Shown here one piece after another: positions 1 to 10,969 of a stretch of 64,000 nt of DNA. The first letter of the stretch is position 1. Each line of letters opens with the position of its first letter. A model generated the notes under the pieces. That model worked only from the letters and a program-made list of their open reading frames with translations. It was not told the DNA's origin and searched no databases. This stretch comes from Atherinomorus stipes (Eukaryota > Chordata > Actinopteri > Atheriniformes > Atherinidae). The position numbers and the translations under genes were made by a program. The stretch lies in contig JALJCO010009077.1 of assembly GCA_023101725.1 (NCBI GenBank), positions 372,001-436,000 on the forward strand, in the 5' to 3' direction.

Positions 1-1650
1 TCCTACCACACACTATATGGCCCGCCCTCAGAAGTGGTTGTGAGCTGTTGTTATTTTATGTGTTTAGGTGTCTAAGTGTGGTTAAAACTGGGGAGCAGGC
101 TGCCTCTAGACGTGGCAAGCAAAGGCACTTTGGTGCCCTCCCTCACCACGCCCGCTTGACCGCTCCCTCCCCAAACCCTAGGTGTGTGTGTGGGTAGAGA
201 GGGGGGGGGGGTTGGGAAGGGAGACCAGGGGGTATGAATTCCCCCCTGGAAGAAGAGCCGTTACCGGCATTAGGTACCCCTGCCTCCCGGGTCCCCCCAG
301 GGCAGAAAGGGCAGGCATGGCCGCCCCCACGGCCCGGCGTCCGGCGTTCAGCACAGAGGGGCCAGCCTCAGCCCCTGGGGGCGCTCGACCCGCCAGGCCA
401 GGGAGGGGGGAAAAGGGACGGAAGCGGAAAGGGTCGGCGGAGGGGCCAGAGTCACTGGCCCAACATCCCCAGGCCTCGCAAACCCCCCAAGAGGCACGCA
501 GAGCTGCTATTTTTTTTTTTTTTTTTTTTTTTTTTGTTCTTTTTCTCCCCCTTTCCTCCCCCCCCCAACCTGACATACACAAACCCCACCAATGCACCAC
601 CACCCCCGCACCCAAACACCCATCATCCATGCACCCCCACCCACCCACCCATCTCCACACCCCCCCACAGGCAGCCACACACACACACAACCGCATTCAC
701 GCCCCCCCTCCAGTCACACACCCACCCACACATACCAAGGACGGGGACCGCGGGGCCCACCAGCCCCCCCCACGCCACAAGTCCACCGCCCCCAGCCCCC
801 GGACCACGCGAGACCAACCCGTACGAGACCACCAGCGCAGGCCAGCCCCAACCGACACAGCGGCCAGGCGGGACAGGCACCCGGCGTGGAAAAGACCCGG
901 CCACCCCGCAACCCCCCACCTCCACACACTAGAGCTGAACGATATGGACAAAACCCCACACCCCGACAGCCACGCCAGACACCCCAACATCGATACGACA
1001 CGACATGACCACGGGTCCGCCGAAAACCAAGCACCCCGGCGGAAAGCGCAGCTCCGTCCGCGACCCCCAGAGCCCCACACGCAGGACAAGCACAGGGGAA
1101 ATCCACACCCCCCACATAGCCGCCCCCGCGACACCAACATCCCGGATGCCCACATCCCGACACAGACACGACAACGATACACCCCCCAGCCCCACCACAC
1201 ACACACCCCCCACCAGCACACACACCCGCACGCACACAGCAGAGGCGCCCCGGCCCCCGGCGCAGTGACTAGACGTCACCAGGTCTTGAGGACCGGCCAA
1301 ATCCAGAGGAGGCACGTCCCGCCGGCCCGCCCCCCCCAGCGCCAAGCCGGGTCCCCCGGCCCCGGAGGCAGGGGCCACCCCGGAGCACCGGGGCCCAGGG
1401 CCCCCCCGCCCCCCCCGCCCCGGGACGACCCCCGGCCACCCGGCGCCAGCCGACAGCCACCGGCCAGGGCCCCACCAGCGACCCGCCCACCGCCGCAGAG
1501 CAGCCCCAACCGCTGACCCTCATGCCCCCCATCGGGCTGGATACAGCCCCCGCCCCAGCGGCGAGGCAGCCCAGACCCCCCCCAAGTCAACCGCCAGGGA
1601 TCCATAGCCATCAAGCACTCGCCGGCACCCAACCCCCACATGCTGTGACA
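1..1650. other. C-rich, strand-asymmetric tract of unknown origin
   Basis: The plus strand is dominated by C and A from about 540 onward, with a poly-T run at 510-534 and few T elsewhere. The bias suppresses stop codons, so a 444-codon open frame (182-1516) and several others arise, but none resembles a known protein and the composition is simple. It ends sharply near 1650, where normal AT-rich DNA begins. It could be the GC-rich 5' region of a mobile element or an expanded low-complexity block. Confidence 0.5.
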
Positions 1651-2160
1651 TTTTAAATCATCACTACAGGGTGTTACTTATCTCAAAGAGTAAAAGCTTA
1701 TTAACAATATCAGTGTTGATCAAGTTTAAATCTATGATGAAAATAACTCTTATCAGTGTTAACACTAAAAATTCAACACTAGGTCCAGTGTAACTTTAAC
1801 ACTGTACAGGGCAGGACCATATGTAGCCTGCCTTGGTGTTAAAAATGACTCTAAGTGTTACTGGAACTGCTGATTTTACTTTGCATATGTGTGTATACAT
1901 ATAAATACAGTCTAATCTGATTTATATGCCACCGGTTGGCATGTCTGGATTTGTCTGTCAGTGGATATAGTTCAAGTTTGTAGTCTGACTGATACCTTTG
2001 TATGCACGCATTAAACTGTAAAATCATCCACCAAACTTTTTTTAATGCAATTATACTCTCTGGTGACAACTAAATGTTTCTGTTAACTACACTGTTGGAG
2101 TGTAAATACGTTCTGCAGGACTGTGGTACAGAAAACAGTCTTTTCCACTCACCTCTCCAG
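1651..2160. other. Intronic or intergenic DNA with repeated AACACT/AGTGTT motifs
   Basis: Upstream of the first visible asb14 exon. From 1670 to 1865 the hexamer AACACT or its complement AGTGTT recurs many times, including the palindrome AGTGTTAACACT. No coding sequence for the asb14 N-terminus could be identified here. Confidence 0.4.
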
Positions 2161-2295
2161 GTAATGAGAAGCTTTTGAAGGATTTGAGTGTCAGACAAAA
2201 AGACCAGTTTTGGCAGACAGACAGCAGAGGTTGGCTCCCTTTACACGAAGCAGCAGCTCAGACCAACCAAACCATCCTGGAGCTCACGTACAAAG
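2161..2295 (+). CDS. asb14: asb14 first visible exon: first ankyrin repeat
   Basis: Acceptor CTCTCCAG precedes it and donor AAAG|GTCGGT follows. It encodes [17 protein letters not shown] then [20 protein letters not shown], the family's first ankyrin unit. It starts with two bases of a split codon, so an upstream coding exon is required. Confidence 0.82.
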
Positions 2296-5200
2296 GTCGG
2301 TATCAGCTGCACTGATTTGCTTACTGTGCCATTAATAAAGCAGAGGTGTGGTGAAGGTCATCGACAGTGTGGTCGTTCTCCAGCCTCAGGCCCAGACTCT
2401 GTGGACTGTCGCACATCTCGTGGTCAGACACCGCTTTTCTTGGCCGTAGAACGAGGTCTGATAGAAAACACCTCCTTCCTCCTGGACCAGGGGGCTCAGC
2501 CAGACTGCCAGGATTTTGACCATGACGCTCCGCTGTTTGCAGGTAGGCCGCTTGATTCGCTGTTAAAGGCTTGGGACAAAGACTAAATCTAGTTTTACAC
2601 CAGCTGAGATTTTATTTGAAGGCCATTAATGGCCTCACATGTGTTTTTAGTCACATGATGGAAACATGTTCAGTTGCTTCACCAGCAGGGGCGGAGCTAG
2701 AGGGGTGTCCAGGGTGACACATGGCTGCCTCTGAAATCTGACTGGATACCTCAGGTGTGACCACTGGAGATGGTGGACAGAAACGACTTTCCAGGCCTGC
2801 AGGGATCACCAGTCTCACTACTCCAGTTTCAAGTATATTTTAAAGTAGTTTCCAAATTAGTCACATTTCCAGAAGAAATTTTGACCCAATGCAAGTACAA
2901 TTACTAATGTTATGATTGGCTTTGAACCAAATGTTAGCATGAAGCTATGTAGCAGTGCTAATCTAGTTAAACCATAGCACTGGATAAGTTTTAATGTGGG
3001 CGAACCATGTTATATTTACTTTTCACTGTGTGTATTTATGGACTTCATATCAATTTAGTCTAGATTTTCACATTAGAACTTAAACTATAAAGATGCTCAA
3101 AGACCTCAGTATTCAAGATACTTACTGTAACACTGACTAAGCTAAAGCTACATCACATGATCCTGTTAAATTTATGTAACAGGAGGCAAAGGCTGTGATT
3201 TAATTTCAAAACAAGCTTCAGCATTAAAATGTGGGAAAATATAGCTTATAATCAGCCTTATTTTGTACAGGAAAATATAAGAGATAGCGGAATATCTTTT
3301 GTAAGGAGGAAGGATACTAATTAAGCTCCTAGTATGGAGTCACAAAGTTCCCTGACTACCTCATCAAGCACCACATACTACTGTGCACCCCAAAACAACC
3401 TTTTTGAACTTGTTGCAAATATTTCCACTTGGTGATCCAGATTAAAGATGTAAAGATGTTTTATTTCATCTGTCTCTCTCATGAGACCAGTTACCACAGC
3501 AGTGTTTGTGAGTGTGTTAGAGACGGGAACTCGACTTATCATTTCCTTTTTTCTTTTTAACCTTTGTTTAACAGGTCGGTCCTATTGAGAAGCAATGATC
3601 TCTTTTCCAAGGGAAGCCTGGCCAAGACAGCAGCTTAAAACATTAAGTTTTAACAATAAAACGTACCATAAGAGTTGCACAATTAGACACTAATAACACA
3701 ACAAATAAAATATACAAAATGCAATGAGTTGAATTTGGGACTATCATGTGAAGCAAGAGCAAGAATGATATGAGGCTAATTCCAAGTTTCTTACAAGGTT
3801 TTTGAATGTTCCAAGAGAAACTAAGTCCTTAAGCTTCAGAGTCTGTAATGAATTCCTAGCAGCACGTGCAAAATGCATAAAGCAGTGCTTGCCGAGTTCA
3901 GTACGAACTTTGGGAACTTTAAGCTTATGATAATCATTGGAACGTACAAAGTAGACATTCTGGACTCTTAAGATATAGCAACATAAATATTTGGGGAGCT
4001 GGCCTAGAATGGCTTTGTATACAAAAGAATACCAATGTGAGAGGCACGCAACTACAGTATAAAGTACAATGATGAGTGAGGACTTTGCAACATGTGACAA
4101 ACCTCAAGGCTCTATGATAAACAGAATCTAGAGATTGTAAATATTTTGCAGGTGCATGCATATAAAGTAAGTCACCATAATCCAGTACAGGAAGAAAGGT
4201 GGCAGCAACCAACTTTTTCCTGGCAGCAAATGTAAAGCATGCCCTGTGACGATAAAAGAAACCAAGTTTCAGCTTTAATTTTGTAACCAGGTTCTTTATG
4301 TTAGTGCTGAAACAAAGCCGGTCATCAATCAAAACACCCAGGTACTTACAGCAAGGCACTAAATCAACTGTGTTTCCTTGCAAGAAGAACACATGGGAGG
4401 AGGCTCAGGTATCTTCCTATTATTTGAGAAAATCATAAATTTGGTCTTGGAAACATTCAAGACAAGTCTCAAGTCAACAAGCTGACGTTCCACAAGGTTA
4501 AAGGCCGTCTGTAAGCTGCTAGTATATGCCTTTCTTAGTATATAGAATGTAAATATGCTTTCTGAGCTTTTTCCGATCAGACAAATGGCTCACTGAGATT
4601 AACATCCTACTACTCTTTCTGAAAACAGCCCCTGCTGGATTGTGGCCTGGTCTGTCATCAGCTTGTTTGTGTGATGCTGTCTCTCTGCAGCTATCCGTTC
4701 AGACTGCATTGATCTGGTGACGCTGCTGCTCCAGCGAGGCTCCAAGGTGAACCAGGAGGGCTGCCACGGCCGTCGACCCCTCCACGAGGCTTCACAGCTG
4801 GGTAAAGTAAGGCTGGTTACCCTGCTGCTGGACGCCGGGGCTCGACCAGATCCCCGCAGCAACTACGGCCTCACACCGCTGGCACTGGCTGCTCAGGGAG
4901 GACACCTGGAGGTGGTGGAGATTCTCCTGAGGAAAGGTGAGAAAAAAGCCTGAATACTGCCACTTAAACCAGTTGTAGCAGGCAGTGTTGTGGCCTCATT
5001 ATTACTCGGCACCTTAGTGAAAATCGGATTTATGTCAATTAATTTCCTAGATACTGTATTTTCTGGACTTTAAGTCACACTTTTTTTCATAGTTTGGCGG
5101 CTTGTGCGACTTATATATGAAAATATATACAATTTAAAATATTTTAAAGTATCAATTCATATTGACTGACATAAGCCAAGAAGTAAATATCACTGTCTAA

Positions 5201-8200
5201 TGGCAAAAGAGTGCAGTCTAAGCTTGTGACAACTATATTCTGCTATTTTGGGCAAAAAATCCCAAAATAGCTTAATCTTAGTGAGAAGAGTTAATTTTGG
5301 ATATTTGGCGGTGCTGCCTGTGCAATGGACAAATTCTCCAAAAACATTTTTATCCATCTTAGTCATGATTTTTATGATCATTTACAGGCATCAACTTTTG
5401 AATTGAACTGATTGGGTAATTTTTAGCAGTAACAAGAAGGATATGTGAGGATATATGAAAAATCCAAAAATCCCTAAATAAATACAACTTATAGTCCTGT
5501 GCGACTTATGTTTTTTTTTCCTGTTCATGATGCATTTATTGACTGATGCGACTTATACTGAGGCGCAACTTATTGTCCAGAAAATACGGTAATATATGCG
5601 GTATTACTTAATTAATATACAGTATTAGCATTTATGAGCGTGTCGTTTGTTCCACAGGAGCTGATATCTTTTCTCAGGCACAGGATGAGGCCACTGTCTT
5701 GTATGAAGCGTGTGCAGCAGGAAATCCAGCCGTCATCAACCTGCTGCTGGAGCACGGTGCTGATGCAAATATTCCCACACACACCGGATACATGCCCATC
5801 CACCGAGTTGCACGGAGAGGACACCTGCAGTAAGTGTTTAAACACATTTATAGAGTAGCCAACGTGATACACACTAGTATTAACCAGAATTGTGACATTA
5901 TAAGCAGCGTTCTTGATGGCAGGGACTTTGGATATTGTAAACTCTGATCTGTACATCAACCTTAAGAACACAGAGACCCCAAAAAAGAAGAATATGATCA
6001 TTTTAAAGCTGCAAAGTATTCTGCTGGCAGGTATGAGTTCAGCAGCAGTCTTGCAGTGAACTTGAAGAAGACTCTGACTGAACATACTGTTGTTTCTTCA
6101 CTATGTTGTGTAGAGGATCAGAGGAATCCTCCATTATTTTTTTCAGCAGCTTGTGCAGCGTTCTTTTCTGGACCATCAGCTCCAGGGTAGAACAGAACCG
6201 GACGACCGGATCGGTTTCTTTTTCTGGTTCTGATGCTGCGGCCCCAACAGGTTTCCAAAACAGACTTATAGAAGATGTGCAACATACCGGTGCAGGCAGT
6301 GAATGATCTGAGCTTCCTCAAGAGCTAAGGTCTGCTCTGTCTCTACTTGTGTTGCATTTCCGGTCTAGTCTGGAGTCCAGCTGAACTTCAGGGTACTTGT
6401 ATTCCTCCACCACCTTCACCTCCTCTCCCAGGATGTAAACAGTGCTTTTCTTACTCCCATTCCTCACAAACTCCACAATTGTCTCTTTTGCTTTGTATTC
6501 AAGATGAGGTGATTGTCTCTGCACCATCTCACAAACTGACAGACCAAATTTCTGTACTAAGCTACTTGTCCATCATTGACACACCTCACATTTTGTACAC
6601 AGCGGAAAGCAAAAGTAAGAATAAGAAACAAAATTAATGTAGCAAAACAAAACCTTAAACCAGAAACAACTAATTATAATAAAAACAAAATGGCACAAAT
6701 TAATGTAAAAGCTTGACTGCCAGTGGTTCCACATACTAGTTTCTCTACTTTACATACACTTACTGATTTATGTTGTATAAGTGTTGTATAACTTATAAAC
6801 TTTTGTGACTAACACAATCAAAGACTTAAGCAACATTAATAAAACATGTACAAATTGTGGAATTAAAACAGTTATAGAAATCTAAAATCTTCAAAGCAAA
6901 AATACATTTTTAGGTATTTTTAAAAACTTGTGATTGACTTGTATCTGTAGTTTAACATTTGCATACATTATTTGCTTTATTACTTTAACGTGTTTTAGAT
7001 TATTAATCTGTGGGTTTTGCAGAGCTCTGAAGTTGCTACTTCCTGTCACATCCAAGGGTGACGTTCAAGACGCTGGGATGAGTCCTCTTCATTCGGCTGC
7101 TGCGGGGGGACACTCAAACTGCATCAAGGTGTGTGCCGGTCTACATAACTGGTCCAAAGCCATTGTTCACTTTGCATGTCATTAATGACAGCTTCAATAA
7201 ATGGCAGATTTTTAAAAAGCTTTTCTAAGTAACAATGTGTGACTCCTCGCTGCTCTTTTAACGTGGCCAATCAAACACTACCATGTTAAGAGTAAAGCAT
7301 ATTTCCCACATACGTACCAGTGGCATTAGCAAATGTTTCCCCTCCCATCAGCTCTTGCTGGATGCCGGTTATGATCCCAACTACATGCTGGAACGCTGGC
7401 TTAGCCGCAGCTTTGACGACGAGAGGAAGTCTGCTCTCTTCTTTGCCGTCTCCAACAATGATATGACCTCAGTCAAACTACTGCTGGAGGCTGGAGCCAT
7501 GACCAACCAAGACCCCATCAAATGTCTGCAGGTATCACTATCAGATGCTGCTTATCCTGACATATCAAAACTAAACAGTTTTAATGGTAAAAACATTTCA
7601 CAATCAGTATTGCTCAAGAGAAAACTGGATGCGGTTTGTTTAGCACTGCATCAGATTTTGACTTGTAGTGTCACTGTGATAGCAGATGCAGTGATTGTGT
7701 GCAACTAGAGTGCAGAGACTAAACCTGCTCACTTTTATTTGAAACCAATGCATAGCCAGATAATCTAAAACAGATGCACTGGGCAGATGGATATGTTGTT
7801 TGTCAACAAGTAGTAAAACCAGTGTTAGCTTCTGTTTCCATGCCCATCAGTCTGGTCAATTTGGAGCTCATCGTTCTACAGTGAGAGAGATTATTCATAG
7901 GTTTAAAATATTTGAGGCAGTAATCAATTTTTCCTCGAGGACCAACCAAGCAAATGCAGTCAAAGTTTAAAAAGCACAATGCTGAAACTGCAAATAATCA
8001 TGGAGTTAAACCCCAGACTCAACATGACTCAGTTAGGATAAAAATATCAAAGTTCCAGAAAAAATATGTATTGAAAAAGACTGAACTATAGTTTGCTTGG
8101 AAAGGCTGCAGGAGAAAGCTTCTTCTTTCTAAAGCAGCATGTTTGATATAACATAGAACATAGCAGCATGATTTATGAAATTAATGAAAAATACTTTATT

Positions 8201-8248
8201 TATCCCAGGAGGGAAATTCAATTCAATAACTTTAGTTTTGCATGTATA

Positions 8249-8324
<76 letters not shown>

Positions 8325-9475
8325 CCATTTTTATCTCAATCTTTTTAACAAATGGTTAACAGTTGATATAATGAGAACAATTTTCAGTTTTCAACCATTA
8401 ATTTTAGTCAATGAGAATTTTACTCTATCAGGCAGTTAAACAAAACCTAACAAACCTCAATGAACTGAAGTAATACTGTACAGAAGTGAGTCCAGATTGT
8501 TCTGCAAGTATGTGAATGATGGGCTAACTTTTTTACACACTGCTTCTGCATTTATTCATTCTTTTTTTCATTTTTTTGTTGATCAATTAGTAACTTGTTT
8601 TTTAGGTTGCACTGCGTATGGGCAACTATGAGCTGATAAATATGTTGCTGCGTTATGGAGCCAACGTCAATTACTACTGCAAAATAAACACCACCCATTT
8701 CCCCTCAGCGCTGCAGTACGCTCTCAAAGATGAGGTAAACTGATTGAACACGTCTCTGACCAGAATCAACAACCACAGTTTTGCTAACTTTGTTACTTTT
8801 GTTGCATTAGGTGGTTCTTAGGTTGTTGTGTAACTATGGATATGATGTGGAGCGCTGCTTTGAGTGTCCGTATGGCAACGCCCCCCACATCCCTCAGGAC
8901 TATGAGGGGTGGACCTGCACTGTGATAAAAGATACTGCGGTAAAGAAAAGAAAAGCTTGTAACTTTGGTTTTGTCTGCAGCTTTCTTAAATGATCTTGAT
9001 TTGTAAAGTAGATTTTTTATATTTTCATTACTTATAAAGTTCCTTTGTTGTTTGTCAGTGCAGTTCTGCGAGGTGATCACTGTCTCCTGGCTGAGGCACC
9101 TGTCAGGTCATGTGATTGGCATCTTGCTGGATTATGTGACCCATGTGACCCTTTGCTCCAAACTTAAGGCAGCATTGATGGAGCAGAAGCAGTGGCCAGA
9201 TATCTGCAGAGTGCTAGGTGTGTAAAACTTCACCGTCAGCTCAGAAGAACTCGTACACAAATTCATTTATCTTTTTCTCTTTCCTGTTTGGATCCCCAGA
9301 GAACACCCGTTGTCTGCAGCATCTCTGTCGTCTGCGGATCCGCCAGTGTCTCGGACGCCTTCGTCTCCGCTCGCCTATTTTCATGAGCTTTGTGCCGTTG
9401 CCACAGCGGCTGAAGGATTACATCCTGTACCGGGAGTACGACCTGCTGGACCAGCAGAGCAGCAAGCCAGGCTGA
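2161..9475 (+). CDS. asb14: Ankyrin repeat and SOCS box protein 14 (5'-partial, 10 exons)
   Basis: ASB proteins are substrate-recognition subunits of Cullin-5/Elongin BC ubiquitin ligases: ankyrin repeats bind the substrate and the C-terminal SOCS box binds Elongin B/C and Cul5. Exons read at 2161-2295, 2384-2542, 4691-4936, 5658-5829, 7023-7128, 7352-7531, 8606-8734, 8811-8939, 9064-9217 and 9300-9475, all with AG/GT borders and matching phases (1586 nt, 527 residues plus stop after two leading bases). The translation runs as ankyrin repeats ([69 protein letters not shown]) and ends in a SOCS box ([13 protein letters not shown]...[16 protein letters not shown]). Human ASB14, from memory, has about 587 residues and shares [17 protein letters not shown] and GYD.ERCF.CP, which favours ASB14 over its paralogue ASB15. 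The first exon begins in phase 2, so roughly 60-70 N-terminal residues must come from exon(s) not found here, probably upstream of the window. Confidence 0.9.
2384..2542 (+). CDS. asb14: asb14 exon: second ankyrin repeat
   Basis: The acceptor is TTCTCCAG at 2376-2383, within a longer open frame that also covers the intron tail; only this acceptor restores phase with the preceding exon (G|CC). It encodes [19 protein letters not shown] and ends CTGTTTGCAG|GTAGGC. The intron before it is only 88 bp. Confidence 0.82.
2543..3560. other. asb14 intron, no recognised feature
   Basis: AT-rich intronic DNA between the second visible asb14 exon and the LINE fragment. Read on both strands; no exon, RNA gene or clear repeat is seen. 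Confidence 0.5.
3565..4530 (-). mobile_element. 5'-truncated L2/CR1-type LINE fragment in an asb14 intron
   Basis: Minus-strand frames give [11 protein letters not shown] (near 4450), [35 protein letters not shown] and [14 protein letters not shown]. These are the reverse-transcriptase C-terminus of an L2/CR1-like non-LTR retrotransposon. The reading shifts frame near 4090 and contains stops, so it is inactive. The 3' end near 3570 carries the GGTCGGTCCTATTGAGA tail seen in such fish LINEs. The clade is uncertain. Confidence 0.72.
4691..4936 (+). CDS. asb14: asb14 exon: ankyrin repeats 3-5
   Basis: Acceptor TCTCTGCAG, donor GGAAAG|GTGAGA. It is the largest exon (81 whole codons) and encodes two complete ankyrin units, [20 protein letters not shown] and [20 protein letters not shown]. 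It sits 2.1 kb after the previous exon because an L2-like LINE fragment occupies the intron. Confidence 0.9.
5052..5591. mobile_element. MITE with TACTGTATTTTCTGGAC terminal inverted repeats
   Basis: The left end TACTGTATTTTCTGGACTTT mirrors the right end GTCCAGAAAATACGGTA. The interior repeats GCGACTTAT several times. It is a non-autonomous DNA transposon family of a type dispersed widely in fish genomes, here inside an asb14 intron. No coding capacity. Confidence 0.65.
5658..5829 (+). CDS. asb14: asb14 exon: ankyrin repeats 6-7
   Basis: Acceptor TTCCACAG, donor CTGCA|GTAAGT. It encodes [20 protein letters not shown], then [15 protein letters not shown] across the splice. The exon ends two bases into a codon, completed by the A that opens the next exon. 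Confidence 0.9.
6090..6540 (-). mobile_element. Decayed Rex1-like LINE fragment
   Basis: Minus-strand peptides [20 protein letters not shown] and [20 protein letters not shown] align residue by residue with VYILEEEVEVVENYKYLGVQ and LRKLRSFNVYTKMLQIFYKS of the larger LINE at 54.8-57.3 kb in this window. Same family, older copy, frameshifted, inside an asb14 intron. Confidence 0.75.
6541..7022. other. asb14 intron, no recognised feature
   Basis: AT-rich intronic sequence with no exon or repeat recognised. Confidence 0.4.
7023..7128 (+). CDS. asb14: asb14 exon: LLPVTSK linker and ankyrin repeat
   Basis: Acceptor GGTTTTGCAG, donor ATCAAG|GTGTGT. It encodes [20 protein letters not shown] followed by [15 protein letters not shown]. 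The LxPVT segment is a signature of the ASB14/ASB15 pair, and the [10 protein letters not shown] continuation is closest to ASB14. Confidence 0.9.
7352..7531 (+). CDS. asb14: asb14 exon: [16 protein letters not shown] block
   Basis: Acceptor CTCCCATCAG, donor CTGCAG|GTATCA, exactly 60 codons in phase 0. It encodes [16 protein letters not shown], then [20 protein letters not shown] and NQDPIKCLQ. These blocks are highly conserved in ASB14 and ASB15. Confidence 0.92.
7532..8235. other. asb14 intron, no recognised feature
   Basis: Intronic sequence. It ends with the phrase TACTTTATTTATCCCAGGAGGGAAATTCAATT (8192 onward), a LINE-tail-like remnant running into the TA repeat. Nothing else is seen. 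Confidence 0.35.
8242..8325. repeat. (TA)n microsatellite with TGTG interruption
   Basis: Nearly pure TA dinucleotides interrupted by TGTGTG at 8291-8298. It follows a LINE-tail-like segment and lies in an asb14 intron. Confidence 0.9.
8606..8734 (+). CDS. asb14: asb14 exon: last ankyrin repeat
   Basis: Acceptor GTTTTTTAG, donor GATGAG|GTAAAC, 43 codons in phase 0. It encodes [20 protein letters not shown] and [12 protein letters not shown]. The exon is too short to stand out as an open reading frame, but both flanking phases fit. Confidence 0.9.
8811..8939 (+). CDS. asb14: asb14 exon: [14 protein letters not shown] block
   Basis: It begins after TTGCATTAG and ends ACTGCG|GTAAAG, 43 codons. 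It encodes [19 protein letters not shown] and [12 protein letters not shown], the stretch between the ankyrin array and the SOCS box in ASB14. The intron before it is only 76 bp. Confidence 0.9.
9064..9217 (+). CDS. asb14: asb14 exon: pre-SOCS helical region
   Basis: The acceptor is GTCAGTGCAG at 9054-9063; this AG, rather than the one five bases earlier, keeps the frame. It encodes [20 protein letters not shown] and [20 protein letters not shown]. Donor CTAG|GTGTGT leaves one base for the next exon. Confidence 0.88.
9300..9475 (+). CDS. asb14: asb14 last exon: SOCS box and stop
   Basis: Acceptor GATCCCCAG at 9291-9299; stop TGA at 9473-9475. It encodes the Elongin-binding BC box ([16 protein letters not shown]) and the Cul5 box ([17 protein letters not shown]). 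The C-terminus LDQQSSKPG is not recognised and is probably lineage-specific. Confidence 0.92.
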
Positions 9476-9770
9476 GTCTGCAGAGAGCTGCAAAAATGTG
9501 CAATGGAACTGTGGCTCAGTTACTATTAAATTATGTCTCATATTCACAAATGGTTTCCCCTCTGGAAATTTCCACTTTATCATTATTAAATTCAAGAATT
9601 TAAGTCTCATATTAAATTATTTACATGCTCTAGTGAGTGAATTTGGTAAAATGTATATGGTGGTAATCCTCAATTCTATCTTCTTGTTTATTTGTAAATG
9701 TTTCATGCTAGCTCTATTGTAATGTAGACCTACATTTTATGCAATAAAGTTTGATAAAAAATAAATAAAA
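9476..9770 (+). other. asb14 3' UTR with AATAAA signal
   Basis: AT-rich sequence after the asb14 stop. A canonical AATAAA lies at 9743-9748, about 270 bases after the stop, followed by further A-rich AATAAA-like runs. Cleavage would be expected near 9765. No conserved element is recognised here. Confidence 0.65.
9743..9748 (+). terminator. Polyadenylation signal of asb14
   Basis: AATAAA about 270 bases after the asb14 stop codon, the only canonical hexamer in the first few hundred bases downstream. The next AATAAA (about 9771) could be an alternative. Confidence 0.6.
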
Positions 9771-10234
9771 AAAGATTTAAAGAGTACTCATGCGTTCCAA
9801 AAATTAACTTTTCTATTTATATCTCTGTACTTTGCCCTGTTCAGCTTTCCTTTTATCCTGACTGCTCTACCTATCTCTGAAGCTGAAACACACCTACTCA
9901 GCATAATGCTGCCATCACCATGCTTCACTGCTGGGACTTGTAATAAGCATCATCTGGTTTTGCTGAGATATAAAGTCATATTTTATACAAACATGTAATG
10001 AAACCTGTTGCAGCACCTTACAGTTAGACACTTTGTTCAAAACCTTGTCGTTTAAAAGCTGATATTTGTCATCTGCCCCTCGGTGGATACCTTTTGCACT
10101 ACAGTAATTTAGATGTATCACATGATAATAAACGGCGCATATGCAAATTATTATTATTCACCTATTTATTTATATTTTTGTCAAATTGCCAAATAGAGAC
10201 TTCATATTTGAAAATAAAAGTTGGTTTTTTTTAA

Positions 10235-10969
10235 ACAAAGCATAGTTATTGGTGCCAGACAGGCTGCTCTGAATATTTCAGAAAATGGCAATCTACTAGG
10301 AGTCAGAGGAGAATGGGCAGACTGGTTAGAGATAATAAAAACACAACAGGAACCCAGATAACCACTGGTTTCAACCAAGGTGTCCAGAAGAGCATCTCTG
10401 AATACACAACACATTCAACCTGGATGCAGATGGGCTACAGCAGCACAAGACCACACTAGATGCCACTCCTGTCACTTCAGAACAAGAAACTGAGGCTACA
10501 ATGCACACTCACTCACCAAAACTGGGCAATATAAGATGGGAAAACATTGCTGGTCTGATGAGTCTGAATTTCAACTGCAGCATTCAGATGGTAGGGTCAG
10601 AATTAGGAACAGTACAAGTAACATGAAAACATGGATCCATCCTGCTTGTATCAGGGTAGTATAATGGGGTGGGGGATATTTTCTTGTCACAATTTGAGCC
10701 CCTTGGTACCAACGTGGTATGATTAAACCACCACAGCCTACTTGAGTATTGTTGCTGACCATGTCCAGTCCCTTTCTGACCACAGAGTCGCATCTTCTGA
10801 TGGCTATTTCCAGTAGGATAACGCGCCATGTCACAAAACTCACATCATCTCCAACTGCTTTCTTAAACAATGAGTTCACTGTACTCCAGTGGCCTCCCCA
10901 GTCACCAGATCTCAATCCAGATTCTTCTTCATGGATGAGCAGGCAAATCTGCTGTGTGATGCTCCCATG
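10235..10969 (+). mobile_element. Decayed Tc1/mariner-like transposon, left part
   Basis: Plus-strand text such as GAATATTTCAGAAAATGGC, CAGATGGGCTACAGCAGCAC, ATTCAGATGGTAGGGTCAGA and GGCCTCCCCAGTCACCAGAT is that of a common fish Tc1-like transposase gene, riddled with stops and indels. It is interrupted at 10970 by a foldback element and resumes at 11817. Confidence 0.78.

Noticed and set aside
182..1516. 444-codon open frame at the left edge
   Set aside because: It begins with GTG, encodes low-complexity Pro/His/Arg/Thr sequence with a poly-Phe stretch from poly-T, and is open only because the region lacks T; no domain is visible.
2188..2586. 132-codon open frame covering two asb14 exons
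   Set aside because: It reads the first exon out of frame and runs through the 88-bp intron; only its second half coincides with the true asb14 frame, from 2384 to 2542.
8168..8439. Open frames encoding YIYIYIYI
   Set aside because: Translation of the (TA)n microsatellite.
2161..9475. Assignment of the ankyrin/SOCS gene to ASB15
   Set aside because: ASB15 shares the architecture, but [21 protein letters not shown] and FMSFVPLP agree better with ASB14. A synteny or tree test would be decisive.
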